The position numbers and the translations under genes were made by a program. A stretch of 64,000 nucleotides of DNA from Microbacterium proteolyticum (GTDB taxonomy: Bacteria > Actinomycetota > Actinomycetes > Actinomycetales > Microbacteriaceae): assembly GCF_030818075.1 (NCBI RefSeq), contig NZ_JAUSZZ010000001.1, positions 2,108,001 to 2,172,000 of the forward strand, written 5' to 3'. Below, piece by piece: positions 54,176-63,164 of this stretch (within the stretch, counting starts at the first letter, position 1; each line of letters opens with the position of its first letter). The notes under the pieces were generated by a model. That model was given only the letters and a program-made list of their open reading frames with translations. It was not told where the DNA came from and made no database searches.

Positions 54176-55279
54176 TCACCGCTTCGTCGACACCGTCACG
54201 GTGAACTTGCGGTCGCGCGCGACCTGGCGGGTCGGTCCGACCAGGCGTTCGAGCGCGGGACGGTACTGCAGCACCGAGTTCCACACGGTCCACAACTCTC
54301 CGCCCGGTTGCAGCACCCGCGCCGCATCGGCGAACATGCGCGGAGCCAGACGCTCGTCGATGGCGGCTCCCGCATGGAAGGGCGGGTTGAGCGCGATGAA
54401 CGAGGCGGAGGCATCCGGCTGGGTCCGCAGCAGGTCGTCGCGCACCACGGTGACCCGGTCGGCGACGCCGTTGGCCTCCGCGGTGGCGCGGGCGGACGCG
54501 ACGGCCACGGCCGACTGGTCGCTTGCGATGACACGGAGGTCGGGATGCCGGGTGGCCAAAGCGACCGCGACCACCCCGGTGCCGCACGCGAGGTCGATCG
54601 CGAGACCTCCCCGAGGGGCGGGGAGGTGCGCGAGGAGCAGCCGTGTTCCGATGTCGATGGATGCGCCGGCGAAGGCTCCGCCGAAGGCGCGGATGCGGAT
54701 GCCGTCGACGACCGCCTCCTCCGGCACGGGGTCCGTGCTCGGGCGAGGACCGCGGGCGACGAGGACGCGGGACTTCTGCCGCGCGTGGGTGACGTCGAGT
54801 CGATCGAAGTGCTTGCGCAGCACGTCGTTCATCGAGACGCTCATGTGCTTGAGGCGGCCGCCCGCGAACACGACGACGTCGGGTGCGGCGTAGCGGGCGA
54901 TGAGACCCGCGATGTCGTCGAGGGCATGGAGCGAGCGGGGGAGGCGCAGCAGCACCACTCGGGCGCCCTCGAGCAGAGCGGCGTTCAAACCGTGCGGCTG
55001 GAATGTGCCGGTCAGCCCCGTGTCGACGGCGTTGGCGGCGAGCGCCTCCTCGCCGAGCAGTTCGTCTTGGTGCACGCGGATGCCGCGCGCACCGGCATCC
55101 GCCGAGCCGAGGGTGAGAGCGCCGTAGGCGTCTCCGATGACGACCAGGTCGCCCGGCGCGAGACTCGCACGGGCGTCGGCGGACTCGTCCAGGATCAGCC
55201 GGTCTGCGGCGTCGACGGCCGGCAGCTCCGTGCCCTCGAGATCGGGGCGGCGGCGGAGCGCGTCGAACGAGAAGGGCAC
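54176..55279 (-). CDS. RsmC/RlmG-type 23S/16S rRNA guanine-N2 methyltransferase
   Basis: The 367-residue protein has two halves, a degenerate N-terminal and a catalytic C-terminal methyltransferase domain. SAM binding is at AIDLACGTGVVAVALA, with VIASDQSAVAVASA, and the target-base motif NPPFHAGAAIDE marks the N6/N2-type family (RlmG/RsmC). It would methylate a guanine in rRNA. Single gene. Confidence 0.87.
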   Translation of the reverse strand: MPFSFDALRRRPDLEGTELPAVDAADRLILDESADARASLAPGDLVVIGDAYGALTLGSADAGARGIRVHQDELLGEEALAANAVDTGLTGTFQPHGLNAALLEGARVVLLRLPRSLHALDDIAGLIARYAAPDVVVFAGGRLKHMSVSMNDVLRKHFDRLDVTHARQKSRVLVARGPRPSTDPVPEEAVVDGIRIRAFGGAFAGASIDIGTRLLLAHLPAPRGGLAIDLACGTGVVAVALATRHPDLRVIASDQSAVAVASARATAEANGVADRVTVVRDDLLRTQPDASASFIALNPPFHAGAAIDERLAPRMFADAARVLQPGGELWTVWNSVLQYRPALERLVGPTRQVARDRKFTVTVSTKR

Positions 55280-55301
55280 CGGCTCGACCGAGGCGGCGCG
55301 T

Positions 55302-55451
55302 TTACCGGGTGCCGAAGTGGAAGGGGAGGGCCAGCGAGGCCGACACGAGGATGATGCCGAGCGCGAAGAACAGCGCGGGCGCGGCGAGCGAGAACGACAG
55401 GCCGGTCAGCAGCATGCCGCCGATGAACAGGATGAGCGAGACGATGAACAT
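55302..55451 (-). CDS. Small two-helix membrane protein
   Basis: The 49-residue frame (MFIVSLILFIGGMLLTGLSF ... ALGIILVSASLALPFHFGTR) has two membrane helices separated by a short polar turn. CGAAGGGATCCTC precedes the ATG. It lies in the gap between the methyltransferase and EI24 genes on the same strand. Confidence 0.65.
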   Translation of the reverse strand: MFIVSLILFIGGMLLTGLSFSLAAPALFFALGIILVSASLALPFHFGTR

Positions 55452-55475
55452 GAGGATCCCTTCGGTCGCTCCAGG

Positions 55476-56381
55476 CTATCGTGCCGGGTCGGCGGGCCGG
55501 TGCCGCGGCGGGGCGGGTTGCGTCGCCTCGTGATCGTGTCGGGGTTCGATGACGGAGGGTGTGTCGATCGACCCCGCCGGCGACGCATCGTCGAGCGCCG
55601 GATGGGTGGGTGTCGCCGCGGGGCCGCGCCGACCACTGCCACCGCCGGCGGGGGATGCGGATCGGAGGGCGTCGTGGGTCCACAGGGTGCTGCCCGCCAC
55701 GGCAGCCGGCATGACCGCGACGGCGCCGAGCGGAACAAGGAAGCACAGCTGCGTCGCGACGCCGAAGCCCAGTGCCCGCGCGCGGTTCGCGGAGAGGATC
55801 GCGCGACGAGCGCGACGGTCCAGTCCGCGGGCCGACAGGGCGCGGGAGGTCAGTTCATCGGCGAGCAGCCATCCGGTCAGCGTCACTCCCGTGACGAACC
55901 CCAGCGGACCTCCGACGATCGGGATGAGCCCGACCACCCAGGCCGCCGCCGCCGCCAGGATGCCGCGCAGGATGAGCCGGACGCTGTCGCCGACGGCGCG
56001 CCAGAACCCGTACTCCGCGTCGGGCACCGCGCCGGTGGCGCTTCGCTCGGTCGCGCGCCAGATGCGGTCGTAGAACGGCTCGCCGATGGCCAGCGTGACC
56101 GCCGTGAACGACACGATCACCACCAGCGCGGCGGCGCCGAAGGACGCGACGCCGAGGGCGGTGCGCAAAAGGCCCTTCCAGGCGGGCGCCCAGCCGTCGG
56201 CGAAGGGGGTCCAGTCGTCGACCAGACCGGGCAGGGCGAGCCCCCACATCACCAGGGCAGCGCCGAGGACGAGACCCACCACAGCGCCCGGGATGAGACC
56301 GAGAGCCATCGCACCGGGTGTGCGCCGCCACTGACCCAGACCCCGCGCGAGCGTCCGCGCCCCCTCGAAGAACTCCCGCAT
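55476..56381 (-). CDS. EI24/CysZ-like membrane protein
   Basis: The 301-residue protein has about five membrane helices in the first 240 residues. MREFFEGARTLARGLGQWRRTPGAMALGLIPG and a central GEPFYDRIWRATE are typical of EI24/CysZ. The last 60 residues are polar, Pro-rich and probably disordered. Sulfate transport by CysZ is not to be assumed for actinobacterial members. Confidence 0.82.
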   Translation of the reverse strand: MREFFEGARTLARGLGQWRRTPGAMALGLIPGAVVGLVLGAALVMWGLALPGLVDDWTPFADGWAPAWKGLLRTALGVASFGAAALVVIVSFTAVTLAIGEPFYDRIWRATERSATGAVPDAEYGFWRAVGDSVRLILRGILAAAAAWVVGLIPIVGGPLGFVTGVTLTGWLLADELTSRALSARGLDRRARRAILSANRARALGFGVATQLCFLVPLGAVAVMPAAVAGSTLWTHDALRSASPAGGGSGRRGPAATPTHPALDDASPAGSIDTPSVIEPRHDHEATQPAPPRHRPADPAR

Positions 56382-56441
56382 GGGGTCAGTCTCCCAGGCG
56401 GGACGGGTGCGTATCGGGAACTCCGGCGGAGTGGACCGGTG

Positions 56442-56810
56442 TCACCGCGCGGGCAGTTGCTGAAGTGTCCACCGGTTGCCGTCGGGGTCGGCGAAGGTGA
56501 CGAAGCGCCCCCACGCCTGCTCGTCGACGCCCTCCGCGGTCGCACCGGCGGCCCGAAGCTGTTCCAGGGCGGCATCGGCGTCGGCGACGACGACCTGGAT
56601 GGTGTCTTGTTGCCCGGGCTCGAGGGTGAGCCCGAGCCCGGTGCCGAACGCGATCGAACATGCCGAGCCCGGCGGGGTCATCTGGACGAAGCGCAAGGCC
56701 TCGTCGACCTGCTGGTCGTGATCGGCGTGGAAGCCGATCGATTCGTAGAACGCCTTCGCCCGGTCGACGTCGGAAACCGGCACGAAGATGAGCTCGATCT
56801 TCCAGTCCAT
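56442..56810 (-). CDS. VOC-superfamily (glyoxalase-like) protein
   Basis: The 122-residue VOC fold starts KIELIFVPVSDVDRAKAFYESIGFHADHD and ends FADPDGNRWTLQQLPAR. Ligand and metal sites cannot be fixed. The ATG at 56810 is preceded by GGAGGGTGTGC. It is divergent from the next membrane gene. Confidence 0.86.
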   Translation of the reverse strand: MDWKIELIFVPVSDVDRAKAFYESIGFHADHDQQVDEALRFVQMTPPGSACSIAFGTGLGLTLEPGQQDTIQVVVADADAALEQLRAAGATAEGVDEQAWGRFVTFADPDGNRWTLQQLPAR

Positions 56811-56901
56811 GTGCACACCCTCCTCGATGTGCGGCCAGTATGACCCCGGCCTCCGACATCGGGAAGAGGCCCCTGTCGCACCCGGATGCCAGGATGCCGG
56901 T

Positions 56902-57732
56902 ATGCGCGTCCGCACCACCTCGACCCAGCGCACGTACCGCTACGTGCGGCTTGCCCTGATCGGCGCGACCGTCCTCGTCGGTGTCGCCGTGGGAATCGAG
57001 CTCGCGGCCGGAGCATCGCTGCCCTCGATCAGCGCGGCCTACTACGGTCCCGCCGGTCCGGTGTTCGTCGGCGGGCTCAGCGCGATCGCGCTCGCGCTTC
57101 TCGCGCTGTCGGGTCGGAGCCTCGAGCAGGCACTGCTCGACGTCGCCGCCGTCCTCGCGCTCGCCGTGGCCTACATCCCCACCACGGTGGCGGCCAGCGT
57201 GTGCGAGCCCGTGTTGCGGTGCGTGCCGCCCGACGTGCGGGCGACAGTGGTCAACAACGGTGCGGCCGCGGCATCCGTGATTCTGCTCGGGGCGGTGACG
57301 GCGGTGATCGTCGCCCTCGTGCAGGGCACGGCGAGTCGCGGAGTGGCGGTGACGATCGGCGTGATCGTCATGCTCACGGTCGCGGGGGTGGGGTGGGCCG
57401 TGGTGTCGCCCGAGAGTTTTCTCGGGCGCGCGCACGAGGTCGCGGCCGTGACGTTCTTCGTGCTGATCGCGGCGGTCGCAGCCATCGCCGCGTGGCGCCC
57501 GCACGCGACCGGCCGCCGCAGCGTCCGACTGCGGCGGGTGTACGCAGCCGTGGCGATCGGCATCCTGCTCACGCTCGTGCTCATCGTCGTCGGACTCCTC
57601 ACGGGCGTCGCGCGCGCGGGGTTCCCCCTCGTCCTGGTCGGGGAATCCGTGGCTCTGGCCTTCTTCGGGGTGTTCTGGGTGGTGCAGACGGCGGAGCTGT
57701 GGAACGAGCCCGATCCGCGCCTGCGGGAATAG
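56902..57732 (+). CDS. Membrane protein (DUF998-like)
   Basis: The 276-residue protein has about seven to eight membrane helices and short loops; YYGPAGPVFVGGLSAIALALLALSG and the final FFGVFWVVQTAELW are the clearest parts. Two Cys flank an extracellular loop (CEPVLRCVPP). The family is uncertain. It starts at ATG 56902. Confidence 0.65.
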   Translation: MRVRTTSTQRTYRYVRLALIGATVLVGVAVGIELAAGASLPSISAAYYGPAGPVFVGGLSAIALALLALSGRSLEQALLDVAAVLALAVAYIPTTVAASVCEPVLRCVPPDVRATVVNNGAAAASVILLGAVTAVIVALVQGTASRGVAVTIGVIVMLTVAGVGWAVVSPESFLGRAHEVAAVTFFVLIAAVAAIAAWRPHATGRRSVRLRRVYAAVAIGILLTLVLIVVGLLTGVARAGFPLVLVGESVALAFFGVFWVVQTAELWNEPDPRLRE

Positions 57733-57753
57733 CCGCGACACCCTGGTGTTGAA

Positions 57754-57774
57754 GTTGATACGAGCGCGCTCAAG
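57754..57774. promoter_or_regulatory. HAIR (HspR-type) operator
   Basis: TTGA, then 11 bases, then TCAA (57755-57773) fits the HAIR consensus CTTGAGT-N7-ACTCAAG at both outer half-sites and in spacing. It lies 36 bases before the TTG start of the Clp ATPase gene, where a repressor would block the promoter. HspR itself is not in the window. Confidence 0.65.
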
Positions 57775-57808
57775 TCGCGTTCGCATCCACGGATCACAGG
57801 AGACGGAA

Positions 57809-60328
57809 TTGCCCGAAGACTTCACCCCCGGCGCCGGGGACGACGGCGCTCAGTCGTTCGATGAGTTCCTCGCGCGCTACCTCGCGGGCGAGCAGGCGCG
57901 CGCCGAGCGCTCCATCGACCTCAGTCGCTTCCTCAGCGCCCGCACCCAGGACGCGTTGCAGGCAGCCGGCCGCTTCGCCCTCGGACGCGGTCAGCGCGAG
58001 CTCGACGCCCTGCACGTGCTCCACGTGCTGGTCGGTCGCTCGCCCGCGAAGGAGGCGGTCAGCCGCCTCGGAGCCGACCCCGCCGCCATCGCGCGTGCCG
58101 CAGAGAGCCGGCTTCCGGCCGCCGGTCCCGCCGCCGAGGTCGACGGCGCGGTCGTCGCCGGCTCCGTGCAACGCGCTCTGTTCCACGCGTTCCAGGTCGC
58201 TCGCGCCGCAGGCTCGACCTACGTCGACCCCGACCACCTGTTCTTCGCGCTCGTGCTCGCGCAGGACGCCCCCGCCGGGCAGATCCTGGCGCAGGCCGGT
58301 GTCACCGCCGAGGCCCTGACCCAGGGCGTGCGCGAAACTGTGGTCGGTGAGCCCGAGACCCCCGCGGAGGCGACGAGCGCCACCCCGAACCTCGACCGCT
58401 TCGGCACCGACCTCACCGCGCGCGCCGCCGCCGGCGAGCTCGACCCGGTCATCGGCCGCGCCGACGAGATCGAGCAGACCATCGAGATCCTCAGCCGTCG
58501 CACCAAGAACAACCCCGTGCTCATCGGCGAGGCCGGCGTCGGCAAGACCGCCGTCGTCGAGGGGCTCGCCCGCGCGATCGTCGCGAACGAGGTGCCCGAG
58601 CAGCTGCGCGATACCCGCGTGGTCGCCATTGATCTGGCCGCGATGCTGGCCGGCGCCCGTTACCGCGGCGACTTCGAGGAGCGCCTCACCCAGACGATGG
58701 ACGAGATCGCGGCATCCGAGAAGCTCATCGTCTTCATCGACGAGGTGCACACCCTCGTCGGTGCGGGCGGCAGCGGCGACGGATCGATGGATGCCGGCAA
58801 CATCCTCAAGCCCCGCCTCGCCCGCGGCGATGTGCACGTGATCGGTGCGACGACCCTGCGCGAGTACCGCACGATCGAGAAGGACCCGGCGCTCGAGCGT
58901 CGCCTGCAGCCCGTGCGCGTGGGTGAACCGTCGATCCCCGATGCCGTGGAGATCCTGAAGGGGCTCCGCCCGGCGTACGAGCAGCACCACGCCGTCAGCT
59001 ACACAGACGACGCCCTGCGCGCCGCGGTGGCGCTGAGCGCCCGGTACCTCCCCGACCGCGTGCTCCCCGACAAGGCGATCGACCTCATCGACCAGGCCGG
59101 AGCGCGGTTGCGGCTGCGACTGGGCGTCTCCGTCGACACGTCGTCGCTCATCGAGCGGCTCGCGACGCTCGAGGCCGACAAGAACGCCGCCGTCTCGGGC
59201 GAGCACTACGAGGAGGCGTCGCGTCTGCGCGATGAGATCGCCGCGGTGCAGACGCAGCTCGAGGAGGCGACGGCCGGCCCCCGTGCGGCCGCGATCGTCG
59301 ACGAGCCCGAGATCGCCGCGGTGATCAGCCGGGCCACCGGTATCCCGGTCGCGCGCCTCACCGCCACCGAGCGCGGACGCCTCGCCGACCTCGAGACCGA
59401 GCTGCACGCCCGGGTCATCGGACAGGATGACGCGGTGGCCGCCGTGGCGAAGGCCGTGCGCCGCAACCGCACGGGCATGGGCGATGAGAACCGTCCGGTC
59501 GGATCGTTCCTCTTCCTCGGACCCACCGGTGTCGGCAAGACCGAGCTCGCGAAGGCCCTCGCCGGGTCGTTGTTCGACGATGACTCCGCGGTGATCCGCT
59601 TCGACATGAGCGAGTTCGGCGAGCGGCACACCGTGTCGCGGCTGATCGGTGCCCCTCCGGGTTACGTCGGCTACGACGAGGCCGGTCAGCTCACCGAACG
59701 CGTGCGCCGCAACCCGTACGCCGTCGTGCTGTTCGATGAGATCGAGAAGGCGCACCCGGACGTGTTCACGCTGCTGCTGCAGGTGCTCGACGACGGTCGC
59801 CTGACCGACGGTCAGGGACGCACGGTCGACTTCCGCAACACCGTGATCGTCATGACGTCGAACCTGGGCGCCGAGGTGCTGGCATCCCGGTCCGGGGCCA
59901 TCGGCTTCACCACGACCGGGCGCGACTTCGCCGAGAACGACCTGCGCGACCGGGTGATGGGCAAGCTCCGCGAGGCCATGCGGCCGGAGTTCCTCAACCG
60001 CATCGATGACATCGTGCTGTTCCGCAAGCTCGAGAAGGAGCAGTTGCGCGAGATCGTGCGGCTGCTGCTGGGGGCGTCCGCGCGGCGGTTGGCGTCGCGC
60101 GAGATCTCGCTGGACGTCACGGAGGCGGCCGTCGACCGGCTCGCCGAGGTGGGCTACGAGCCCGAGTACGGCGCGCGGCCGCTGCGCCGCGTCATCCAGC
60201 GCGAGATCGACGACCGCATCGCCGACCTGTTCGTCTCGGGTGAGCTGGGCGACGGGGGAGCGGTGACGGTGGATGCCACGGCATCCGGTTTCGTCGTCCG
60301 CGCCGCTGTGGACGCCCTGGCGGCCTGA
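57809..60328 (+). CDS. ClpC-like AAA+ unfoldase (Clp protease ATP-binding subunit)
   Basis: The 839-residue protein has a double Clp N-domain (about 35-185), AAA-1 with Walker A GEAGVGKT (240-247), a short middle domain with UVR-type EHYEEASRLRDEI (about 464-476), AAA-2 with GPTGVGKT (571-578) and a small D2 domain. The IGF in SGAIGFTTTG near 698 matches the ClpP-docking loop, and the middle domain is too short for ClpB, so ClpC/ClpA-type is preferred. The TTG at 57809 with CAGGAGACGG upstream is chosen; the frame is open to 57746 but those codons cover the HAIR site. It is heat-regulated by inference. Confidence 0.88.
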   Translation: MPEDFTPGAGDDGAQSFDEFLARYLAGEQARAERSIDLSRFLSARTQDALQAAGRFALGRGQRELDALHVLHVLVGRSPAKEAVSRLGADPAAIARAAESRLPAAGPAAEVDGAVVAGSVQRALFHAFQVARAAGSTYVDPDHLFFALVLAQDAPAGQILAQAGVTAEALTQGVRETVVGEPETPAEATSATPNLDRFGTDLTARAAAGELDPVIGRADEIEQTIEILSRRTKNNPVLIGEAGVGKTAVVEGLARAIVANEVPEQLRDTRVVAIDLAAMLAGARYRGDFEERLTQTMDEIAASEKLIVFIDEVHTLVGAGGSGDGSMDAGNILKPRLARGDVHVIGATTLREYRTIEKDPALERRLQPVRVGEPSIPDAVEILKGLRPAYEQHHAVSYTDDALRAAVALSARYLPDRVLPDKAIDLIDQAGARLRLRLGVSVDTSSLIERLATLEADKNAAVSGEHYEEASRLRDEIAAVQTQLEEATAGPRAAAIVDEPEIAAVISRATGIPVARLTATERGRLADLETELHARVIGQDDAVAAVAKAVRRNRTGMGDENRPVGSFLFLGPTGVGKTELAKALAGSLFDDDSAVIRFDMSEFGERHTVSRLIGAPPGYVGYDEAGQLTERVRRNPYAVVLFDEIEKAHPDVFTLLLQVLDDGRLTDGQGRTVDFRNTVIVMTSNLGAEVLASRSGAIGFTTTGRDFAENDLRDRVMGKLREAMRPEFLNRIDDIVLFRKLEKEQLREIVRLLLGASARRLASREISLDVTEAAVDRLAEVGYEPEYGARPLRRVIQREIDDRIADLFVSGELGDGGAVTVDATASGFVVRAAVDALAA

Positions 60329-60801
60329 CCCCGCTTCGCAACGCCCCCGGTGCTTCGGCGCCGGGGGCGTTCGGCATCTTCGGGTCGGCCGGGCCGAGCG
60401 TGCTCGCGTCGCGCCGTGGGCCGGCCGACGGGTCGGGTTGCGCCCCTGTCGAGCCGGCGCCGTGGTGTCGCGGCGTGGGCCGGGCCGAACTCCGGAAGTT
60501 CTGGGCCGTGCCGGCCAGACCTCGACGCGGAGGGGCTCGCGGAGGCGGGAAGTCAGGAGTTCGGCACGTCGTGGTGGGGCCGTCGCGCGCGGACGTCGGA
60601 GAGTCGTCGCGACGTGTCGCGGCCGGCGGGTGGGGCCGAACTCCGGAGAAATCCGCTGCACCCGCTCTCGACGCGGTGCAGATCGACTCGGCGGCGCGAA
60701 GATTCCGGAGTTCAGCACGCCCGCAGGTCCGACGACACACTGGTCGGCGGCAGTGTGGAAGCCCCTGCCGTGATGTCGGAGGTCCGCGGCAGAGTGGTCG
60801 T
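60329..60801. repeat. Terminator hairpin and GAACTCCGGA-type inverted repeats
   Basis: AACGCCCCCGG/CCGGGGGCGTT (60340-60371) is a perfect 11-bp hairpin just past the Clp stop and likely ends that transcript. From about 60480 to 60725 there are four related sequences: GCCGAACTCCGGA (twice) and its reverse types TCAGGAGTTCGGCACG and TCCGGAGTTCAGCACG. They form direct and inverted pairs about 70-100 bases apart. No gene is seen. Confidence 0.65.
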
Positions 60802-61683
60802 ATGAGTCGTATCGGCACGATCTTCAGCCCCTACCCGCATCCTCCCGAGAAGCTGCGAGACGCCGCCCGCGCCGCCGAGGACGCGGGAGTCGAAGAGCTG
60901 TGGCTCTGGGAGGACTGCTTCCGCTCGTCGGCGTGGGCGGCCGCCGCGGCCGCGCTGGCCGTGACCGACCACCTGCGCATCGGCGTCGGCATCGCCCCTC
61001 TTCCGCTGCGCAACGTCGCCGTCTCGGCGATGGAGGTCGCGACGATCGAGCGCATGTTCCCCGGCCGCCTCCTTCCCGGCTTCGGTCATGGCGTGCAGGA
61101 CTGGATGCGGCAGACGGGCGCCAAGGCGGCCTCGCCGCTCACGCTCATGCAGGAGCATCTCCCGGCGCTGAGGGCCCTCCTCGCGGGCGAGAGGGTGACG
61201 GCCGAGGGCCGGTACGTGCGGTTGCGCGACGTCGCCCTCGACTGGCCGCCCGCCGAGCCGCCGCTCGTCTACGCCGCGGCCGAGGGTCCGAAGACCCTCG
61301 CCCTCGCGGGGGCGGTGGCCGACGGCGTCGTGCTCGACAGCCGGCACACCGTCGCCGAGATCGCCGCGGCGGTCGAGACCGTGCAGGCGGGGCGCGTCGC
61401 CGCCCGACGCGGAGGTCGCGCCGACGTGGTCGCCTACGTGCTCACCGCCTTCGGTCCCGGTGCGCGCGAGCGGGCGACCGCGGTGCTCGGCGACCGCCCC
61501 GACGCGGCCGATCGCGTGCTCGCGGGTTCCGTGTCGGAGGTGGCCGAGGGGGTCGCGCGATTCCAGGCGGCCGGCGTCGACGACGTGGTGCTGCTTCCCA
61601 CCGACGACGTCGACCTGGCGGCCTTCTTCGCCGCCGTCGGTCAGGTCGCGGTGTCGGTGCCGCACGCCGGAGGCGTCTCGTGA
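60802..61683 (+). CDS. Luciferase-like (LLM-class) flavin-dependent oxidoreductase, first of pair
   Basis: The 293-residue TIM-barrel protein begins GTIFSPYPHPPEKLRDAARAAEDAGVEELWLWEDCF, with VTDHLRIGVGIAPLPLRNVAVSAMEVATIERMFPGRLLPGFGHG and the C-terminal VVLLPTDDVDLAAFF. It resembles F420- or FMN-dependent LLM oxidoreductases. Its stop overlaps the next LLM gene (GTGA), so the two could form a heteromer. Confidence 0.85.
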   Translation: MSRIGTIFSPYPHPPEKLRDAARAAEDAGVEELWLWEDCFRSSAWAAAAAALAVTDHLRIGVGIAPLPLRNVAVSAMEVATIERMFPGRLLPGFGHGVQDWMRQTGAKAASPLTLMQEHLPALRALLAGERVTAEGRYVRLRDVALDWPPAEPPLVYAAAEGPKTLALAGAVADGVVLDSRHTVAEIAAAVETVQAGRVAARRGGRADVVAYVLTAFGPGARERATAVLGDRPDAADRVLAGSVSEVAEGVARFQAAGVDDVVLLPTDDVDLAAFFAAVGQVAVSVPHAGGVS

Positions 61684-62456
61684 GGCGCGGCGCGGTCTCG
61701 CTCGGGCTCGCCGGGTCGTTGGGACCCGAGGCGATCGCCCGGATCGCCCCCGCGGTCGAGAGCGCCGGCTTCCATACGCTGTGGGTCAACGACACCCCCG
61801 ACGGCGACGCGCTCGCGGCCCTGGCGGCCGCCTCGCGGGTGACCGAACGCCTGCACCTCGCGACCGGGGTCGTTCCGGTCGACCGCCGCCCGGCCGAGGC
61901 CATCGCCGACGAGGTGACCGCTCTCGGCGTGCCGCTCGACCGCCTGATGCTGGGCATCGGCTCGGGCGCGGCGAAGGAGGGGGAGCTCCGGCGCGTCCGT
62001 GAGGCGATCGACGTGCTGCACGCCGCGGGCCTGCCGCGCGTGCTCGTCGGCGCGCTGGGTCCGAAGATGCGCCGCACCGGGGCCGAGAACGCCGAGGGAG
62101 TGCTGCTCAACTGGGTGCCGCCCACCGAAGCGCTCGCACAGGCCGCCGCCCTGCACGCGATCACCCCCGATACCCACGTCGCCGTCTACGTGCGCACGGC
62201 GATCGTCTCGGCCGCCCGCTCCCGCCTCGACGCCGAGACGGCGCGCTACGCGTCGTTCCCGAATTACGCCGCCAACTTCGAACGGATGGGGGTGGATGCC
62301 GCTGACACGACCATCCGCGACGTCACCAAACTGGCCGACGCTCTCGAGGCGTACACCGCGGCCGCCGACGAAGTCGTGCTGCGCGCCATCGTGCCGGAGG
62401 ACACGGTCGAGTTGTACATCGACTTCGCGCGCCGTACGGCCCCGTCGCCCGGGTGA
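61680..62456 (+). CDS. Luciferase-like (LLM-class) oxidoreductase, second of pair
   Basis: The 258 residues make a shorter TIM barrel: AGFHTLWVNDTPDGDALAALAAASRVTERLHLATGVVPVDRRPAEAIADEV and LMLGIGSGAAKEGELRRVREAIDVLHAAG. The GTG start overlaps the first gene's stop. The pair is divergent enough in sequence to be functionally different subunits. Confidence 0.85.
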   Translation: MRRGAVSLGLAGSLGPEAIARIAPAVESAGFHTLWVNDTPDGDALAALAAASRVTERLHLATGVVPVDRRPAEAIADEVTALGVPLDRLMLGIGSGAAKEGELRRVREAIDVLHAAGLPRVLVGALGPKMRRTGAENAEGVLLNWVPPTEALAQAAALHAITPDTHVAVYVRTAIVSAARSRLDAETARYASFPNYAANFERMGVDAADTTIRDVTKLADALEAYTAAADEVVLRAIVPEDTVELYIDFARRTAPSPG

Positions 62457-62626
62457 GCGCCCAGCGACCATTCCGCAAGGCGTGGTCCGCACCGTCGGCC
62501 GAGACGATGACGGCGCCGCGAGCAGAGGCGCAGCGCTCGCGACGGCGGCCGTGTCGGCGGACAGCGGATCGTGAGTCCCGCGCATCGCCGCCGAAGCGCT
62601 CGGCTCGATCTGACGACGGCTGGCGC

Positions 62627-63115
62627 TCAGCGGACGAGTCGCACGGTGCGGGGGATCGGCCCGAACGACGACTCGGCCCCGTCGGGGTGGAAGCCATTGC
62701 GCCGGTAGAACGCGTGCGCGCGGGGATTGTCGGCGGCGACCCACAGCTGCGCCGGACGGTCGCCGAGCACGGCGTCGAGCAGCGCCTGACCCGCGCCGCA
62801 GCCGTGGGCGCGGGCGAGGACGTAGAGCATCGCCAGTTCTTCCGCCCGCGCCGCCGCCGGATCGTCGACCGCCTGGACGGCGGCGAAGCCCACGACCTCG
62901 TCATCGATGCGGGCGACCAGCGTCGTGAAGGCGTCCTGGTCGAGGTTCTCGCGCCACATGCCGATCCGCCGATCGACGGCGAACCACGGGCTCGTCTCGG
63001 GGTCGTCCACGAAGCGTCCGTACGTCTCGCGCCAGGACGTCGCGTGAACGGTCGCGATCAACTCGGCGTCGTCGCGGTGCGCCGGCCGGATCTCCAGGGT
63101 GTCGGACGTCGTCAT
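62627..63115 (-). CDS. GNAT-family N-acetyltransferase
   Basis: The 162-residue GNAT fold has IRPAHRDDAELIATVHATSWRETYGRF at the start, the acetyl-CoA loop LYVLARAHGCGAGQALLDAVL and NPRAHAFYRRNGFHPDG near the end. The substrate is unknown. The 170 bases between this gene's stop and the LLM pair hold no gene. Confidence 0.9.
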   Translation of the reverse strand: MTTSDTLEIRPAHRDDAELIATVHATSWRETYGRFVDDPETSPWFAVDRRIGMWRENLDQDAFTTLVARIDDEVVGFAAVQAVDDPAAARAEELAMLYVLARAHGCGAGQALLDAVLGDRPAQLWVAADNPRAHAFYRRNGFHPDGAESSFGPIPRTVRLVR

Positions 63116-63164
63116 GCCGGGAGCCTACGGCCCGAGGCGGTTCAGCGGGTGCAAGACTGACCGG

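Noticed and set aside
57794..60718. Very long open frame antisense to the Clp ATPase gene
   Set aside because: GC-rich third positions leave antisense frames open; the translation has no domain and is His/Asp/Arg-rich, typical of shadow frames.
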